Below, piece by piece: positions 1 to 6,781 of a DNA stretch of 19,359 nucleotides; position 1 is the first letter of the stretch; every line of letters begins with the position of its first letter. This DNA comes from Candidatus Saccharibacteria bacterium UBA5150 (GTDB lineage Bacteria; Patescibacteriota; Saccharimonadia; Saccharimonadales; UBA4665). The notes beneath the pieces were generated by a model. The model was not told the DNA's origin, ran no database searches, and saw only the letters and a program-made list of their open reading frames with translations. The position numbers were made by a program, and so were the translations under genes. The stretch is taken from contig DHXS01000014.1 of NCBI GenBank assembly GCA_002413795.1, forward strand, positions 17,085-36,443. The letters are read 5' to 3'.

Positions 1-1629
1 CTGGTTGTCGATGCGGCGCGACTCGTGCCGCTCAGAGCCCAGCACGAACAGACCGCCCAGGTCCTTGACGCCCTCGCCAAGCACAATATCGGTGCCGCGG
101 CCGGCGATGTTGGTAGCCAACGTGACAGCGCCCTTTTCACCGGCGCCAGCCACAATTTTGGCTTCGCGTTCGTTATTTTTGGCGTTTAACACCTGGTGCG
201 GCACGCCGGCGCGATCCAGCATGGCGCCCAGAGCCTCGTTCTTTTCAATCGAAACGGTGCCGATCAGCACCGGCTGGCCCTTGGTGTGGAGGGCTTTTAC
301 CTCGCGGGCGATGGCATTGAACTTGGCTTTTTCGGTGCGGTAAATACGGTCCGTCCGGTCAATACGGGCCAGCGAGCGGTTGGCCGGCACTTCCACCACA
401 TCGAGCTTGTAAATCTGGTGGAATTCCTCGGCTTCGGTCAGGGCCGTGCCGGTCATGCCGGCCAGCTTTTCATATAAACGGAAGTAGTTCTGGAACGAAA
501 TGGTTGCCAGGGTCATGCTCTCCTGCTGGACCTCGACGCCCTCTTTGGCTTCGATTGCCTGGTGCAGGCCTTCGTTATAGCGCCGGCCGGCCAGCAGGCG
601 GCCCGTAAACTCGTCGACGATGACCACTTCCCCGTCCTGGGTTACGACGTAGTCCTTGTCGCGGGTGAATAGAGCGTGGGCCCGTAGCGCCTGCTGTAGG
701 TGGTAAATAGTGCGGATGTTTTCGGAGCCATAAAGATTATCGATGCCCAGGATTTTCTGGATCTTTTCGACGCCGGGGTCGGTCAGAATGACCGTTTTGC
801 GTTTTTCGTCGGTCTCGAAGTGCTTGTCTTTGCTCAGCTGGCGGACGACTTTGGAAAACTGCGCGTAGGCCGTGCCGCTGGTAACGCTGGGGGCGCTGAT
901 AATTAGCGGCGTGCGGGCTTCGTCGATCAAAATGGAGTCGACTTCGTCGACGATGGCGTAGTGCAGTTCGCGTTGGCGCAATTGGTCTTCTTCGCGGACC
1001 ATGTTGTCGCGCAGGTAGTCGAAACCGTACTCGTTGTTGGTGCCGTAGGTGATGTCGGCGGCGTAAGCTTCCTGGCGGCTGGCCGGCTTAAGGTGGCGGA
1101 AACGCTCGTCTTCGTGGTCCTTGTTGATAAAAGCGGCGTCATAAACGTAGCTGTGGTCACCAATAATAACACCGGTGCGCATGCCCAAAAAGTCATAAAC
1201 CTGGCCCATCCAGCCGGCATCGCGCTGTGCCAGGTAATCGTTGACGGTAACCACGTGCACGCCTTTTTCGGTCAGGGCGTTGAGGTAAACCGGCAGTGTG
1301 GCCACCAGCGTTTTGCCCTCGCCGGTTTTCATTTCGGCGACGTTGCCTTCGTGGAGAACCATGCCGCCGACCAGCTGGACATCGAAGTGCCGCTGGCCTA
1401 ATGCCCGCGTGGCCGCCTCGCGCACCACTGCGAAAGCGTCGGGCATAATGGCGTCCAGCGACTCTTTCTTGAGCCGCTTTTTCAAAACATCGGTTTGTTC
1501 CTTAAGCTCTTTGTCGCTGAGTTTGCCGTACTTATCGCTAAGCACGTTGACGGCGTGAGCGCGCTTACGCAGCCGCTTGACCGTCTTGGCTTGCGGGTCT
1601 CCCAATATCTTTTTGAAGACAATATTCAT
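1..1629 (-). CDS. secA: Preprotein translocase ATPase SecA, N-terminal 543 residues (runs off the left edge)
   Basis: SecA is the cytoplasmic motor ATPase that drives unfolded preproteins through the SecYEG channel. Translating from the ATG at 1629 gives an open frame to base 1. Walker A (MKTGEGKT) is at residues 100-107, Walker B (DEVDSILIDEARTPL) at about 228-242, and helicase-type motifs GRGTDIVLG and GSERHESRRIDNQ lie near the cut end. NBD1, the preprotein cross-linking region and most of NBD2 are therefore present; the scaffold, wing and C-terminal zinc tail lie outside. The gene is 44 bases downstream of hpf. A TATAAT box (1642-1647) ends 12 nt before the ATG and no good Shine-Dalgarno is seen, only AGGCGA, so a very short leader is possible. 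The family assignment is certain. Confidence 0.97.
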   Translation of the reverse strand, partial: MNIVFKKILGDPQAKTVKRLRKRAHAVNVLSDKYGKLSDKELKEQTDVLKKRLKKESLDAIMPDAFAVVREAATRALGQRHFDVQLVGGMVLHEGNVAEMKTGEGKTLVATLPVYLNALTEKGVHVVTVNDYLAQRDAGWMGQVYDFLGMRTGVIIGDHSYVYDAAFINKDHEDERFRHLKPASRQEAYAADITYGTNNEYGFDYLRDNMVREEDQLRQRELHYAIVDEVDSILIDEARTPLIISAPSVTSGTAYAQFSKVVRQLSKDKHFETDEKRKTVILTDPGVEKIQKILGIDNLYGSENIRTIYHLQQALRAHALFTRDKDYVVTQDGEVVIVDEFTGRLLAGRRYNEGLHQAIEAKEGVEVQQESMTLATISFQNYFRLYEKLAGMTGTALTEAEEFHQIYKLDVVEVPANRSLARIDRTDRIYRTEKAKFNAIAREVKALHTKGQPVLIGTVSIEKNEALGAMLDRAGVPHQVLNAKNNEREAKIVAGAGEKGAVTLATNIAGRGTDIVLGEGVKDLGGLFVLGSERHESRRIDNQ

Positions 1630-1641
1630 TCGTATCGCCTA

Positions 1642-1647
1642 ATTATA
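1642..1647 (-). promoter_or_regulatory. Candidate -10 box for secA
   Basis: On the minus strand the sequence reads TATAAT, a full match to the bacterial -10 consensus, 12 nt before the secA ATG. No convincing -35 hexamer lies 16-18 nt further upstream. A transcript starting about 7 nt downstream would have a leader of roughly 5-6 nt. Confidence 0.45.
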
Positions 1648-1673
1648 GACGTTTTTGACCCCGAATGCGACCG

Positions 1674-2036
1674 TCATTTAGCGCGGCTAAGGCGGCCGAA
1701 TAGATGCCGGTGGAGCTTGCCGTTGCTGTGCAGGTCTTTATATTTTTGCAGCTGCTGCTTGAGCTTGGCCTCGACGATGTCGACGGCGGCGTACATATTG
1801 AGGGCGCTTTCTTTGACTATAATTACCTGTTTCGGCAGATGGAGAGTTACTTCGCAAGTGAAACGGTTATTCTTCTGCCGGGATTTGACTTCTTTAAGAT
1901 GTACGTCGGCGTGGGCGCTCTCGCGGGCATGCTTGGAGATATAACGGTCCAGGTTGCCGATTTTACGGGTAACATAAGCCTTCAGCTGGTCATCCAGGGT
2001 GGCGTGTACGGCATGAATTTCGAATTTTTGTAGCAT
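1674..2036 (-). CDS. hpf: Ribosome hibernation promoting factor (S30AE family)
   Basis: This 120-aa protein resembles short HPF/YfiA proteins, which bind the 30S decoding region and silence ribosomes when growth slows. The N-terminal part (FEIHAVHATLDDQLKAYVTRKI) and the central segment with LNMYAAVDIVEAKLKQQLQKYK match the beta-alpha-beta-beta-beta-alpha S30AE fold. The C-terminal tail is basic (HRHLFGRLSRAK). The long-form dimerisation domain is absent, so it would be a short HPF. It ends in TGA. It has its own promoter, with a perfect TATAAT ending 6 nt before the ATG and no Shine-Dalgarno, so the mRNA is predicted to be leaderless. An inverted repeat straddles its -35 element (see findings). 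Confidence 0.93.
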   Translation of the reverse strand: MLQKFEIHAVHATLDDQLKAYVTRKIGNLDRYISKHARESAHADVHLKEVKSRQKNNRFTCEVTLHLPKQVIIVKESALNMYAAVDIVEAKLKQQLQKYKDLHSNGKLHRHLFGRLSRAK

Positions 2037-2042
2037 ACCTCT

Positions 2043-2071
2043 ATTATACGCCCGCCCGCCAAGCCCGTCAC
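2043..2071 (-). promoter_or_regulatory. hpf promoter (leaderless type)
   Basis: On the minus strand, -35 GTGACG (2066-2071, 4 of 6 consensus bases) and -10 TATAAT (2043-2048, 6 of 6) are separated by exactly 17 nt. The -10 ends 6 nt before the hpf ATG, so the expected transcription start is at or next to the A of the start codon. Confidence 0.7.
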
Positions 2072-2079
2072 GCTTGGCG
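2057..2079. repeat. 8-bp inverted repeat around the hpf -35 element
   Basis: CGCCAAGC (2057-2064) and GCTTGGCG (2072-2079) are perfect inverted repeats with a 7-nt spacer. The spacer contains the -35 hexamer of the hpf promoter. No T-run follows on either strand, so a terminator is unlikely; an operator fits the position better. That role is inferred. Confidence 0.6.
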
Positions 2080-2200
2080 AATCGAGCCGCCTACCTTTAA
2101 CAATAAAATTTCGCCGTCCATGCATAAAACATATGTAATCCATACATAGCATGTATGTATTATGGGGTATTTATGTGGTGACTGTGTATGTACGCCAAAA
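2080..2200. other. AT-rich spacer between serS and hpf with a short palindrome
   Basis: This non-coding spacer is rich in CATA/TATG words. CATACAT (2141-2147) and ATGTATG (2151-2157) form a 7-bp inverted repeat with a 3-nt loop. It may mark the end of the serS transcript, but no uninterrupted T-run follows on the minus strand. No gene is visible here. Confidence 0.45.
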
Positions 2201-3490
2201 TTATTTGGTGTAAGCAAAGGGTTTTAACGCGTCCGGCAAAGACACATCGCCGTCGGTGGTTTGGTAATTTTCCAAAATGGCGATCATGGTGCGGCCCAGC
2301 GCCAAAGCGGTGGCATCGTTGGTGTGAACCAGTTCGGTTTGGCCGGACTGTCGTTTGACTCGTGTTTTTAGGCGGCGGGCCTGGTAGTCGGTCATGTAGT
2401 CGGCGGTGTGGGTTTCGCGGTACTTAGCCTGCCCCGGCAGCCAGGCTTCCAGGTCTATGCCGCGGGCGTTGGGCTTGCCGATATCGGCCGTGCACTTGGT
2501 CAGCACCTGGTACGGAATCTCCAGCAGCTGCATTAATTTTTCCTGGATGGCGATCAAAAAGAGATGCTCTTGCAGGCCGTCCTCGGCAACCGTTAGCGAT
2601 TCCATTTCCAGCTTGTCGAACTGATGCATCCGGAAAATGCCTTCCATGTCTTTGCCGTAACTGCCGGCCTCGCGCCGGAAGCTGGTGGCGTAGCCCAGGT
2701 AACGCACCGGCAAGGCGACTTCTTCCAGAATTTCGTTGGCGTGCATTGAACCCAGCACGTGCTCGGCACTGCCCTGCAGCCACAGATCTTCGTCTTCAAT
2801 TTTATAGCGGTCATCACGTGGCTCCAGGCGATCCATGGCGTCATAAACGTCAGTGCGCAGCATCAGCGGCGGCAGTACCGGCACGAACGGCTTGTTGCTG
2901 ACTTTAAGATTATTTTCCTTGATGACTTCGTTCAGGAAAGCCGGGTCGGTTAGTTTACTTAGCACGAATTGAATGATGGCAAACTGCAACTGCACCAGAT
3001 CACCCTTTAGATAAGCAAAGCGCGAGCCGCTGACCTTGGCGGCGCGTTCTTTGTCGAGCCAATCCTTGGCCTCGGCCAGGTGGGCGTGGTTTCTGGCTTT
3101 AAAATCAAACTTCTTGGGTTCGCCGACCTTCTTACTGACGACGTTTTCGTCTTCGCTGGCACCGACCGGCACGTCGTCCAGCGGCATATTGGGCACCTGC
3201 TTCAAAAGCTCGATAAACTCCAGTTCAATGGCCGCCAGCTGGTGCTCAACTTTGACCAGTTTGTCTTTAAGGTCGCGGCCGGCTTTGACCTGCTCGTCGG
3301 AGGGCTTTTTACCCTTACTGCCAGCCGTCAGTTCATTGCGCTGGCGGCGCAGGTCTTCGACCTGCAGTAATAATTTTCGGCGTTCATCGTCAAAGCCAAG
3401 CAACTGCTTAATATCCACCTTGTAGCCCTTTTGCTTGGACTTTTCGGCCACCAGGTCAGGATTGTCGCGGACGTACTGAATGTCTAGCAT
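2201..3490 (-). CDS. serS: Seryl-tRNA synthetase
   Basis: A class II synthetase that charges tRNA-Ser, and tRNA-Sec where present. At 429 aa it has the usual bacterial length. The N-terminal residues (about 1-110, starting MLDIQYVRDNPDLVAEK) form the long helical arm that clamps the tRNA variable loop. The catalytic part has motif 2 (ATSFRREAGSYGKDMEGIFRMHQF), a QLEIPYQVL-type segment, and motif 3 near the C-terminus (NDATALALGRTMIAILENYQ). A perfect TATAAT ends 6 nt upstream of the ATG and there is no Shine-Dalgarno, so a leaderless transcript is predicted. The upstream neighbour is a nuclease gene only 27 bases away. Confidence 0.98.
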   Translation of the reverse strand: MLDIQYVRDNPDLVAEKSKQKGYKVDIKQLLGFDDERRKLLLQVEDLRRQRNELTAGSKGKKPSDEQVKAGRDLKDKLVKVEHQLAAIELEFIELLKQVPNMPLDDVPVGASEDENVVSKKVGEPKKFDFKARNHAHLAEAKDWLDKERAAKVSGSRFAYLKGDLVQLQFAIIQFVLSKLTDPAFLNEVIKENNLKVSNKPFVPVLPPLMLRTDVYDAMDRLEPRDDRYKIEDEDLWLQGSAEHVLGSMHANEILEEVALPVRYLGYATSFRREAGSYGKDMEGIFRMHQFDKLEMESLTVAEDGLQEHLFLIAIQEKLMQLLEIPYQVLTKCTADIGKPNARGIDLEAWLPGQAKYRETHTADYMTDYQARRLKTRVKRQSGQTELVHTNDATALALGRTMIAILENYQTTDGDVSLPDALKPFAYTK

Positions 3491-3496
3491 GAGCTC

Positions 3497-3502
3497 ATTA
3501 TA
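3497..3502 (-). promoter_or_regulatory. -10 box for serS (leaderless spacing)
   Basis: TATAAT on the minus strand ends exactly 6 nt before the serS ATG, the same spacing as at hpf, frr and prfA. The -35 region is weak (no TTGACA-like hexamer at 16-18 nt). Confidence 0.55.
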
Positions 3503-3517
3503 TCGTAGACCTCGGAT

Positions 3518-4294
3518 TTATGGCTTTTTCATATGGCCGAGGGTCAGTTCGGTGCGGGCGCGGGCGTAGGTGCAGTGTTCGCAGGGTCCGCCCATGGCCG
3601 CGGTGCCGACCGGCGGCATGTCGTCGTCTTCCAGGCAGGCTTTCATTTTGGCGAGGGTCGGTTCCACCCAGCTATCGCTACCGGTGTATGGAATGACTTT
3701 GGTGTGGAATTCCAGGCGGTCGCCGAAGCCGTCGAGGTCGATGCGGGCGTTGGTGTAAACAAAGTAGCCGGTGTCGCTGACTTGGAAGCCGTTTTGGCGC
3801 AGCAGCCACTGGTAGACTTCCATCTGCCGCTTGTAGCTGATTTGCCAGTCGGAATCGATGCTGACTTCCCTGGCCTTGGAGGTGGCTTTGTAGTCTACGA
3901 CGATTAATTCCCCTTGCTCATTGACCCAGATATCGTCCACCGCGCCAAAAACATGGAAATTTGTCGGCTTGTGCAGTGCCGTCACGCCGGTGAAGTTATA
4001 CCGCCACTTATTGAGATCGGCGTGCCGGTAAGGCACGGCTTTAATCTGGTTGTCGGTCATTATGGGGTGTGGCTCGCCCGAAGCGCGGTAGACATCGAAC
4101 TCTTTTTTGAATAGTTCGTCGATGGTTTTATTGATGTTGAAGGGCGGACTGCTGGGGCGCTTGATTTTCAGGCGCCCATCGAGCCAGAAACAGCGCGGAC
4201 ACTGCGTAAATAGCTCTATTTTAGAGCGCGAAACCTTAAACGTTTCGGTCTGCCCCGGCTTGTAGGCCGGCGATCTTTCCCTTGTATATGCCAT
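3518..4294 (-). CDS. PD-(D/E)XK nuclease of the Cas4/RecB-like superfamily
   Basis: A 258-aa protein with the ordered motifs of RecB-type nucleases: an N-terminal SRSKIELFTQCPRCFW segment, the acidic core GAVDDIW (D120) followed by VVDYKATSK (D134, K136), and the helix motif QMEVYQWLL (Q157, Y161). Cysteine pairs C32/C35 (CPRC) near the N-terminus and C238/C241 (CEHC) near the C-terminus bracket the core. That recalls the four-cysteine iron-sulfur clusters of Cas4 and AddB, although Cas4 usually has one N-terminal and three C-terminal cysteines. Expected activity is DNA cleavage or resection in repair or recombination. No helicase, Cas gene or CRISPR array is nearby. A TACAAT box ends 7 nt before the ATG. 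The fold is confident; the biological role is unknown. Confidence 0.85.
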   Translation of the reverse strand: MAYTRERSPAYKPGQTETFKVSRSKIELFTQCPRCFWLDGRLKIKRPSSPPFNINKTIDELFKKEFDVYRASGEPHPIMTDNQIKAVPYRHADLNKWRYNFTGVTALHKPTNFHVFGAVDDIWVNEQGELIVVDYKATSKAREVSIDSDWQISYKRQMEVYQWLLRQNGFQVSDTGYFVYTNARIDLDGFGDRLEFHTKVIPYTGSDSWVEPTLAKMKACLEDDDMPPVGTAAMGGPCEHCTYARARTELTLGHMKKP

Positions 4295-4301
4295 TGCCCC
4301 T

Positions 4302-4307
4302 ATTGTA
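4302..4307 (-). promoter_or_regulatory. -10 box for the nuclease gene (leaderless spacing)
   Basis: TACAAT on the minus strand (5 of 6 consensus bases) ends 7 nt before the ATG in the 20-nt gap after the HAD gene. No Shine-Dalgarno is present. Confidence 0.45.
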
Positions 4308-4314
4308 ACAGTCG

Positions 4315-4935
4315 CTAGACTTCTTCCAGAATGCGCATCAACTCGGCCGGGGTGTCGGCCATGGCGGTCGGTTTGGCGGCTTTTAACTCGTCCTTATCGG
4401 CAAAGCCCCAACTAACCGCCACACTGCGGATGCCGGCAGCTCGCGCGGCCTCAATGTCGCGCTGTTCGTCGCAAACATAAAAGACCTGCTTGGCGTCCAG
4501 ATTCTGTTCTTTTAATAACTGCCGCAGGGCCGGCGACTTGCCGAACATCCCCACACTACCATAAATTTCCAGGAAGCATTTATGGATTTTTTTGACGTGC
4601 AGGAAATGGCGGATGTTGCGCAATGAATTGGTACTTAAAATGAAAAGCTCGTGACCTTCGGCGTGCAGCTTACTAAGGAGCTGGGTCATGCCTTCGAACG
4701 AATCCAGGTGGCGGATGGCATGCCGCATCCGCCGCTGGCCCTTAAAATACAGCCGCGGTGCGTCCCACCAGTGGTAGCCCAGGCGCCGGACCATGCCGTT
4801 AATCGACAAGCCGCGCAGTTCGTGGCGCTGCTCGTCGGACAGTTTGTTAATGCCGGCTTCCTTAGCCAGGAAATCGGCCACGTAATCAAAGCTGTCAGCC
4901 AGGGTCCCGTCAAAGTCGAAAATAATCGCCGCCAT
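4315..4935 (-). CDS. HAD-superfamily hydrolase (phosphatase-like)
   Basis: A 206-aa haloacid-dehalogenase-fold protein, probably a small-molecule phosphatase of the phosphoglycolate phosphatase type; the substrate is unknown. Motif I is IIFDFDGTLADS, with the nucleophile and general acid aspartates in residues 6-8. Motif II is ILSTNS, motif III the lysine in GKSPAL, and motif IV CDEQRDIEAARAAG. The ATG at 4935 places motif I at the very N-terminus as usual and overlaps the msrA stop as TGATG, so translation is probably coupled by re-initiation. A start at 4968 would add an unsupported MSHSVRADCKL extension lying inside msrA. No strong Shine-Dalgarno precedes the ATG, which fits coupling. Confidence 0.88.
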   Translation of the reverse strand: MAAIIFDFDGTLADSFDYVADFLAKEAGINKLSDEQRHELRGLSINGMVRRLGYHWWDAPRLYFKGQRRMRHAIRHLDSFEGMTQLLSKLHAEGHELFILSTNSLRNIRHFLHVKKIHKCFLEIYGSVGMFGKSPALRQLLKEQNLDAKQVFYVCDEQRDIEAARAAGIRSVAVSWGFADKDELKAAKPTAMADTPAELMRILEEV

Positions 4936-5420
4936 CAGCTTGCAATCGGCTCGTACGGAATGTGACACATGCCGCGGCCGGTCCGCTCGGTAAATTTTTG
5001 GTGATAATCTTCGGCCTCATAAAACGGCCCGGCTGGAGTGATCTCGGTAACGATTGGCTCCTTAAAGTTGGCCTGGGCGGCTTTCTTGGCGGCTTCGGCT
5101 AGCCTCTTTTGGCCGTCATCAAAGTAGAAAATAGCCGTGCGATAACTGTCGCCAATATCCGGTCCCTGGCGATTGAGCTGGGTCGGGTCATGCATCCGGA
5201 AAAAGTGCTTGCACAGCATTTCGTAATCTACCTGCTCGGGGTCAAACTCCACCAGTACGGCTTCGGTATGTCCGGTAGTGTGCGTGCAGACTTCTTCGTA
5301 GCTGGGATTGGCGGTATGGCCGCCGGTGTAGCCGACGGTTGTTTTGGTAACGCCGGGAGTCTGATCAAAATAATACTGCACTCCCCAGAAACAGCCGGCC
5401 GCGAAGAGTGCTTGTTGCAT
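4935..5420 (-). CDS. msrA: Peptide-methionine (S)-S-oxide reductase MsrA
   Basis: A 161-aa repair enzyme that reduces methionine-S-sulfoxide in oxidised proteins, with reducing equivalents usually from thioredoxin. The signature GCFWG gives catalytic Cys10. Conserved blocks follow: VGYTGGHTANPSYEEVCTHTTGH, FFRMHDPTQLNRQGPDIGDSYRT and the YHQKF segment near the end. It covers a single MsrA domain with no fused MsrB. A Shine-Dalgarno (AAGGGG) lies about 8 nt before the ATG. The gene is 11 nt downstream of a small membrane protein gene and overlaps the HAD gene by one base, so the three probably form one transcript. Confidence 0.96.
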   Translation of the reverse strand: MQQALFAAGCFWGVQYYFDQTPGVTKTTVGYTGGHTANPSYEEVCTHTTGHTEAVLVEFDPEQVDYEMLCKHFFRMHDPTQLNRQGPDIGDSYRTAIFYFDDGQKRLAEAAKKAAQANFKEPIVTEITPAGPFYEAEDYHQKFTERTGRGMCHIPYEPIAS

Positions 5421-5431
5421 TATTATTCCCC

Positions 5432-5722
5432 TTACAGCGTCTTAATTAAGGAGGCGATGGAAAAAATCAGCACCACCAGCCCCAGGGCGCGGCGGAAGTA
5501 ATTGTCGCCCTTAAATACTTCCAGCAGAGACCAGATAATTAGCGACACTGAGCCGATCCACGATAAAACATCGGCCGTGCGGCCGCTGACCAGCAGGGAT
5601 AAAACGGTCAGAATCGCCCAGCCGCTCAACGCGACATTGGGGGTTCGCCATATGACAACATGGCCGTTTTTGTCTTTCCAAATCCTGTCCCACAGATCCT
5701 GCTGGTGTCGGTTTCCTGCCAC
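5432..5722 (-). CDS. Small hypothetical membrane protein
   Basis: A 96-aa protein starting with GTG. The soluble N-terminus has the notable segment WDRIWKDKNGHVVIW, followed by two to three hydrophobic helices (about residues 31-48, 52-70 and 78-94). The GTG start is supported by a strong Shine-Dalgarno (AAGGGGAGA) about 7-8 nt upstream and by a candidate -10 TATACT at 5750-5755, giving a leader of about 20 nt. It heads the msrA-HAD transcript. I do not recognise a characterised family. The aromatic and charged N-terminal segment before the first helix looks like a conserved module rather than a signal peptide. Confidence 0.75.
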   Translation of the reverse strand: MAGNRHQQDLWDRIWKDKNGHVVIWRTPNVALSGWAILTVLSLLVSGRTADVLSWIGSVSLIIWSLLEVFKGDNYFRRALGLVVLIFSIASLIKTL

Positions 5723-5749
5723 TAAATCTCCCCTTTCCGTTGTTGATTA

Positions 5750-5755
5750 AGTATA
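5750..5755 (-). promoter_or_regulatory. -10 box upstream of the small membrane protein-msrA-HAD transcript
   Basis: TATACT on the minus strand (5 of 6) ends 27 nt before the GTG start. TTCAGG, 17 nt upstream of it, is a poor -35. The leader leaves room for the AAGGGG Shine-Dalgarno, unlike the leaderless genes of this window. Confidence 0.4.
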
Positions 5756-5807
5756 CGATATTTGGGTTACTGCCTGAAAGTGTGACAGAAATCATATATA
5801 AATGCTG

Positions 5808-5836
5808 TTGCAAAGTTTACTCAAAAGGCATACATT
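5808..5836 (+). promoter_or_regulatory. Promoter of the four-helix membrane protein gene
   Basis: -35 TTGCAA (5808-5813) and -10 TACATT (5831-5836) are spaced by 17 nt, each matching 4 of 6 consensus bases. The leader is about 20 nt and carries AAGGAG (5850-5855), 7 nt before the ATG at 5863. Confidence 0.5.
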
Positions 5837-5862
5837 TATGAATATAAATAAGGAGTTACGAT

Positions 5863-6390
5863 ATGAGTGCGCTACAATCACTAGAAAATAGCCTGAATGA
5901 CGTATTCGTCAAGAAGGCGCCGGCCTTGCCCGCCAACGGCAAAAAAGCGCTGGTCGAATACCTGCCCTGGATCAACTTATTGTTCGGAGTGCTGGCCATC
6001 TACACCGCTTACGTGCTCTGGCACTGGGCACACCTGGTTAACGGCCTGGTTAACTTTGCCAACAGCCTAAGCGCCGCTTACGGCGGAACGCCGGTTGTCG
6101 CCAACCGCCTGACCGTTACGGTTTGGCTCAGCATGGGTGTTATGGCAGCCCAAGGCCTTATATACCTAGCCGCTTTCTCCGGTCTGCGGGCCCGCAAAAA
6201 GTCTGGCTGGAACCTGTTGTTCTACGGCCTGCTCCTGAATGTCGTTTACGGTGTCGTGGTTTTGTTCAGCTCTTACGGCTCGGCCGGCAACCTGGTAGCC
6301 GCCGTGGTTGAATCGGCCATCGGCTTCTACCTGCTGTTCCAGGTCCGCTCCAGCTATGGCAAAGCGCCGGCTGCCGCCCCCAAAGCTTAG
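5863..6390 (+). CDS. Hypothetical four-helix membrane protein
   Basis: A 175-aa integral membrane protein with four predicted transmembrane helices: about residues 31-52, 83-105, 114-135 and 139-160. A short hydrophilic N-terminus (LENSLNDVFVKKAPALPANGKK) and a short Ala/Pro/Lys tail flank them. The loop between helices 1 and 2 contains NSLSAAYGGTPVVANR. No catalytic motif, metal site or known transporter signature is visible, so no function is proposed. The start has a strong Shine-Dalgarno (AAGGAG, 7 nt spacing) and its own promoter. The gene stands alone on the plus strand between two minus-strand blocks and converges on the zincin-like peptidase gene with a 10-nt gap. Confidence 0.85.
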   Translation: MSALQSLENSLNDVFVKKAPALPANGKKALVEYLPWINLLFGVLAIYTAYVLWHWAHLVNGLVNFANSLSAAYGGTPVVANRLTVTVWLSMGVMAAQGLIYLAAFSGLRARKKSGWNLLFYGLLLNVVYGVVVLFSSYGSAGNLVAAVVESAIGFYLLFQVRSSYGKAPAAAPKA

Positions 6391-6400
6391 TCTTCGCTAG

Positions 6401-6769
6401 CTACTCCAGTTCACTGATACGGTCGTGATCTAGGCCGTAGTAATGGGCGATTTCGTGCCACAGCGTATGCTTGATTTGCTCCTTAAGCTCATCGCCGGTA
6501 TTGGCGTGCTGTTGCAGCGGCAACCTGAACAGCGTGATTTTATCCGGCAGTAAACGGGTTGTGCCCTGGCGCCGGCTGAGCGGCACGCCTTCGTACAATC
6601 CCAGTAGCGTTTGATCGTGTCTTAACGCTAACTGTTGGCGCTGCTCGGGCGTCGGCGCATCTTCGTATAAAATTGCCACGTTCTTGATATTCTTGGCATG
6701 CTCGCCCGGCAATTCGGTGAGCGCCTGGTCGATCAGCCGCTGAAACTCTTCGTCAGAAACTTCAACCAT
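6401..6769 (-). CDS. Zincin-like metallopeptidase (PF06262-type, formerly DUF1025)
   Basis: A 122-aa soluble protein ending with the zinc-binding HEIAHYYGLDHDRISELE. The HExxH motif supplies H105, E106 and H109, and an acidic/histidine residue about 5-7 positions later could be the third ligand. The short length, the N-terminal MVEVSDEEFQRLIDQALTELP and the placement of HExxH near the C-terminus match the small possible zinc metallopeptidase family of bacteria. Its targets are not known in general. No signal peptide is seen. It follows the PLP decarboxylase gene by 12 nt, but it has its own TATGAT box 6 nt before the ATG and no Shine-Dalgarno, so a leaderless transcript is likely. Confidence 0.88.
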   Translation of the reverse strand: MVEVSDEEFQRLIDQALTELPGEHAKNIKNVAILYEDAPTPEQRQQLALRHDQTLLGLYEGVPLSRRQGTTRLLPDKITLFRLPLQQHANTGDELKEQIKHTLWHEIAHYYGLDHDRISELE

Positions 6770-6775
6770 CTACCA

Positions 6776-6781
6776 ATCATA
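6776..6781 (-). promoter_or_regulatory. -10 box for the zincin gene (leaderless spacing)
   Basis: TATGAT on the minus strand (5 of 6) begins next to the decarboxylase stop codon and ends 6 nt before the ATG. There is no space for a Shine-Dalgarno in the expected transcript. Confidence 0.45.

Noticed and set aside
961..1401. Plus-strand open frame of 146 codons opposite secA
   Set aside because: It is the antisense shadow of the clear SecA coding sequence and has no Shine-Dalgarno or promoter.
2141..2157. CATACAT/ATGTATG hairpin as a serS terminator
   Set aside because: An AT-rich 7-bp stem with a 3-nt loop and no uninterrupted T-run; listed only as part of the spacer.
4936..4968. Upstream start for the HAD gene at 4968
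   Set aside because: It adds 11 residues ahead of motif I and lies inside msrA; the ATG at 4935 overlaps the msrA stop in a TGATG arrangement and fits the family N-terminus.
5511..5813. 100-codon minus-strand frame overlapping the small membrane protein
   Set aside because: No Shine-Dalgarno or family features; the GTG-started frame at 5722 has both a Shine-Dalgarno and a sensible membrane protein.
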